A DNA stretch of 16,298 bases, from contig CALVUU010000109.1 in assembly GCA_944363655.1 (NCBI GenBank), positions 1 through 16,298 on the forward strand, given 5' to 3'. The stretch is from an uncultured Bacilli bacterium. Lineage in GTDB: Bacteria; Bacillota_I; Bacilli_A; RF39; UBA660. This document shows, piece by piece, positions 14,495-16,298 of the stretch. The notes beneath the pieces were generated by a model, which had not been told where the DNA came from, did no database searches, and saw only the letters and a list, made by a program, of their open reading frames with translations. The position numbers were made by a program, and so were the translations under genes. Each line of letters begins with the position of its first letter. Within the stretch, counting starts at the first letter, position 1.

Positions 14495-14503
14495 ATTATA
14501 ACA
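14495..14503 (-). promoter_or_regulatory. Extended -10 promoter of trmB
   Basis: On the reverse strand TGTTATAAT: TATAAT (14495-14500) preceded by TGn. The -35 region is poor, which is usual for extended -10 promoters. Confidence 0.6.
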
Positions 14504-14510
14504 TGAGTAA

Positions 14511-14539
14511 TTGTTTTTTAAAAGGGATTATGTTAATAT
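14511..14539 (+). promoter_or_regulatory. Promoter of obgE
   Basis: TTGTTT (14511-14516), 17 bases, TAATAT (14534-14539), with TG at 14531-14532 giving an extended -10. It is back to back with the trmB promoter within 72 bases. Confidence 0.6.
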
Positions 14540-14557
14540 ATTAAACAGGTGATTGTG

Positions 14558-15835
14558 ATGTTTGTTGATGAGCTTAAGATAAAACTTATGGCTGGTCCTG
14601 GAGGAGATGGTTGTACTTCTTTTAGAAGAGAAAAATACGTGCCAATGGGAGGACCTGATGGCGGAAATGGTGGTCGAGGAGCTAGCATTGTTTTTCAAGT
14701 GGATAAAAGTTTAAAAACATTAATTGATCTTAGTTACAGAAAAATCATTAAAGCCCAAAAAGGAGAAAATGGTAAAGGATCAAATAAATATGGAAAAAAT
14801 GCGGAAGATATAATTATAAAAGTTCCCGCGGGGACAACTATTTATAATGCTACAACCAATGAGGTTATTGCAGATTTAACTGAAGAAAATGAAAGAGTGG
14901 TAGTTGCCCGAGGTGGCCGAGGAGGTAAAGGTAATAAATCTTTTGCAACCCATGATATGCCTGCCCCAAAATTTAGTGAAAAAGGTGAACCGGGAGAAGA
15001 AGTAACCGTAAGACTTGAATTAAAAGTTCTAGCAGATGTTGGGCTTATAGGCATGCCAAGTGTTGGTAAATCAACTCTTTTATCCATAATATCTAGTGCT
15101 AAACCTAAAATCGCCGCATATCACTTTACAACGCTTTCTCCCAACCTTGGAGTTGTAAAACTTAAAGATGGATCTTCATTTGTCATGGCAGATTTGCCAG
15201 GCCTTATTGAAGGAGCAAGCGTCGGTGTAGGCTTAGGTCATGAATTCTTGCGCCATGCCATGCGGACTAAAATTTTGGCTCATGTAGTAGATATGGGATC
15301 AAGTGAAGGAAGAGATCCAATTGATGATTATCAAGTAATTAGGGAAGAAATAGAAAAATATAATGATATACTTAAAAATAAAAAAGAAATAATCGTTGCT
15401 AATAAAATGGATTTACCTAATGCTAAAGATAATTTAAATAAATTTAAAAATAAATATAAAAATGTTCAAGTAATTGAAATAAGTTGTATGGCTAATACAG
15501 GAATAGATAATTTAATAGAAACTTTGGCTAGTGAATTAGAAAGTATTCCCGAAGTAAAATTATATGATAATAGTGATTTTAAGTTATATAAATTTGAAGA
15601 TACAAAACCATACCAAATTAAAAGAGATGGTAATATCTGGATAGTTAGTGGCAAAGAAATAGAAACGTTACTTAAGATGACTAAGTTTGAAGAAGATGAG
15701 GGAGCTCTTAGGTTTGCTCGTAAGTTTAAAGGCATGGGTATTGAAGATGAATTAGAAAAATTAGGGGCTAAACCAGGAGACGAAGTACAAATTTTAGATT
15801 ACATGTTTACATTTAAAGATGATGAATATGTTTAG
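14558..15835 (+). CDS. obgE: GTPase ObgE/CgtA (Obg)
   Basis: A 425-residue essential GTPase tied to 50S subunit assembly and stress signalling. Start ATG 14558 is used because AGGTGA (14548-14552) precedes it. A GTG at 14549 lies inside that site. Domains: glycine-rich Obg fold (1-158; MFVDELKIKLMAGPGGDGC, GGPDGGNGGRG, RGGRGGKGNKSFA); G domain with G1 GMPSVGKST (165-173), FTTLSPNLG switch region, G3 DLPGLIEGA (D212), G4 NKMD (N282); and a C-terminal OCT domain (~345-425, FEEDEGALRFARKFKGMGIEDELEKLGAKPGDEVQI). All motifs are intact and the length is typical. In B. subtilis obg follows spo0B after rpmA; here trmB and the RhuM-Fic/Rpn cassette lie between. I see no clear terminator directly after it. 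Confidence 0.97.
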   Translation: MFVDELKIKLMAGPGGDGCTSFRREKYVPMGGPDGGNGGRGASIVFQVDKSLKTLIDLSYRKIIKAQKGENGKGSNKYGKNAEDIIIKVPAGTTIYNATTNEVIADLTEENERVVVARGGRGGKGNKSFATHDMPAPKFSEKGEPGEEVTVRLELKVLADVGLIGMPSVGKSTLLSIISSAKPKIAAYHFTTLSPNLGVVKLKDGSSFVMADLPGLIEGASVGVGLGHEFLRHAMRTKILAHVVDMGSSEGRDPIDDYQVIREEIEKYNDILKNKKEIIVANKMDLPNAKDNLNKFKNKYKNVQVIEISCMANTGIDNLIETLASELESIPEVKLYDNSDFKLYKFEDTKPYQIKRDGNIWIVSGKEIETLLKMTKFEEDEGALRFARKFKGMGIEDELEKLGAKPGDEVQILDYMFTFKDDEYV

Positions 15836-15926
15836 AATAAATATTAAAGGTACTTTTGATAAAATAAGAACTAACTTATAAATTTTTACGGTAACTTTCA
15901 ATTTTATTCGAGGATTAAAAAAATAA
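15836..15926 (+). other. Non-coding spacer after obgE
   Basis: About 90 A/T-rich bases with no open frame of note and no convincing terminator hairpin. I see nothing in it beyond the approach to the small RNA promoter. Confidence 0.6.
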
Positions 15927-15955
15927 TTGGCATACATACATTTGTTTGATATAAT
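15927..15955 (+). promoter_or_regulatory. Promoter of the structured small RNA
   Basis: TTGGCA (15927-15932), 17 bases, TATAAT (15950-15955). One mismatch to consensus in total. Predicted transcription start near 15962. Confidence 0.75.
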
Positions 15956-15961
15956 TGATTT

Positions 15962-16166
15962 ATCAACTAAAAGGGGGTGAAGATAATATCGTTGAGATAC
16001 TTAATAGCCTAAGTAATAATTGTTAACTTGATAAAAAAATTATAAACAATGGAACAAAATAGTAGGGCGGCGACCATCCGAAGTTGGTCTATGAAGGACT
16101 CAAAGAGTCCAGTGAAGTAGAAATACCTTGTAGTGATGCAAGGATGCCAAACTTGTTTGGCTTTTG
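15962..16166 (+). ncRNA. Structured small RNA of ~205 nt (raiA-motif RNA candidate)
   Basis: No gene fits here, yet the stretch is more GC-rich than its surroundings and full of short perfect helices: TACTTA/TAAGTA (15998-16015), ATTGTT/AACAAT (~16019-16050), GACCA/TGGTC (16072-16089), GGACTC/GAGTCC (16096-16110), CCTTG/CAAGG (16126-16143) and the terminator GCCAAA/TTTGGC (16146-16161). A near-consensus promoter is placed to start transcription at ~15962. Single-stranded purine-rich joints (GTGAAGTAGAAATA, AGTAGGGCGGC) look conserved. Length of ~205 nt, multiple hairpins and a Bacillota host fit the raiA motif RNA, a noncoding RNA linked to sporulation in Clostridium. I could not match the family consensus base by base. 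It does not look like tmRNA, RNase P RNA, SRP RNA or 6S RNA. An AAAGGGGGTGA near the 5' end resembles a ribosome binding site, but only an 11-codon frame follows. Confidence 0.6.
16146..16165 (+). terminator. Terminator of the small RNA
   Basis: GCCAAA (16146-16151), loop CTTG, TTTGGC (16156-16161), then TTTT. The short T-tract suggests moderate termination, so some transcripts may run on into the next gene. Confidence 0.65.
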
Positions 16167-16181
16167 TTCTGAAGTTATAAT
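16153..16181 (+). promoter_or_regulatory. Possible promoter of the RhuM-family gene
   Basis: TATAAT (16176-16181) is good. A weak TTGTTT (16153-16158) lies 17 bases upstream, inside the terminator hairpin. Alternatively the gene is read from the small RNA promoter. Confidence 0.4.
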
Positions 16182-16216
16182 TTAATTAGACAGAAAATTA
16201 TTTAGAAGGAGAAAAA

Positions 16217-16298
16217 ATGCAAACGTTACAAATAAGAAATTCAACAGCAGAATTTTTAATTTTTACAAAACAAAGTAAAGAGAAAACAATTGAAGTAA
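16217..16298 (+). CDS. RhuM-family protein, 5' fragment (3' end outside the window)
   Basis: AAGGAG (16206-16211) sits 5 bases before ATG 16217. The 27 visible codons give MQTLQIRNSTAEFLIFT, then KQSKEKTIEV. I recognise this as the typical start of RhuM-family proteins, in which an N-S-T-A-E-F-L-I-F stretch leads into a VRYEDGTVWLTQ-type segment that would lie just past the window end. RhuM proteins were named from a Salmonella pathogenicity island and are common in mobile or defence-like settings; the biochemical activity is not settled. It would be the second RhuM-domain gene here, after the RhuM-Fic fusion. Only the start is visible, so the domain content is not certain. Confidence 0.6.
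   Translation, partial: MQTLQIRNSTAEFLIFTKQSKEKTIEV

Noticed and set aside
11784..14503. Insertion sequence or transposon carrying the reverse-strand block
   Set aside because: No terminal inverted repeats, target duplications or transposase were found at the edges. The Rpn-like protein belongs to a family often labelled transposase, but that alone is not evidence of mobility.
14842..15735. Two reverse-strand open frames within obgE (81 and 89 codons)
   Set aside because: Both are antisense shadows of a fully conserved obgE.
15975..16014. Small leader peptide after AAAGGGGGTGA
   Set aside because: Only very short frames (about 6-12 codons with non-ATG starts) follow, so there is no support for translation.
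15962..16166. Riboswitch (FMN, TPP, T-box, c-di-GMP, cobalamin) or tmRNA / RNase P / SRP RNA
   Set aside because: The signature sequences I know for these are not present. The element has its own terminator and a 50-base gap before the next gene, which fits a free-standing RNA better.

Overview
The window comes from a very AT-rich, low-GC Gram-positive bacterium. The genetic code is standard, because TGA serves as a stop in several genes (for example mtaB, mreD and prp). Good sigma-A type promoters, AGGTG/GGAGG ribosome binding sites and gene order all point to Bacillota, class Bacilli. The large secreted proteins that share a C-terminal '(V)RP...TG.GT..PY.I' cassette resemble those of reduced-genome gut Bacilli (RF39-like lineages). 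That lineage call is an inference from recalled protein style, not a search.

Region 1 (1-2916) holds surface proteins: the 3' part of a fibronectin-type-III repeat protein, then a membrane-anchored protein with a related C-terminal cassette and its own promoter and terminator. Region 2 (2918-7167) is a forward operon: a small membrane protein of unknown function, mtaB (tRNA ms2t6A synthesis), recD2 (helicase) and a 53-residue membrane protein, closed by a two-way terminator. A reverse-strand gene of unknown function (7157-7840) with a TTG start follows. It is transcribed divergently from the next block, and the two promoters share their -35 region.

Region 3 (7934-11770) is a shortened copy of the Bacillus subtilis spoIIB-maf-radC-mreBCD-minCD-spoIVFA-spoIVFB-rplU-prp-rpmA-spo0B-obg neighbourhood. 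Here it reads SPOR-like gene, mreC, mreD, spoIVFA, spoIVFB, rplU, prp, rpmA. The genes maf, radC, mreB, minC, minD and spo0B are absent. The SpoIVFB homologue keeps HELGH but carries Tyr where the third zinc ligand (Asp) is expected. The SpoIVFA homologue has a LytM fold without any of the catalytic histidines. rplU starts from a consensus promoter inside the end of spoIVFB and has a structured leader. L27 has the N-terminal extension that Prp removes.

Region 4 (11785-14503) is a reverse-strand block between rpmA and obgE, where spo0B lies in B. subtilis. It holds a two-gene cassette (RhuM-Fic fusion, then an Rpn-like PD-(D/E)XK nuclease with a GRAE repeat tail) and trmB, each unit with its own terminator. 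obgE (14558-15835) follows on the forward strand.

Region 5 (15836-16298) has no gene for about 380 bases. It instead encodes a likely structured small RNA of about 205 nt, with a near-consensus promoter, at least five hairpins and a terminator. The raiA motif RNA is my leading guess for it. The 5' end of a second RhuM-family gene follows and runs off the window.
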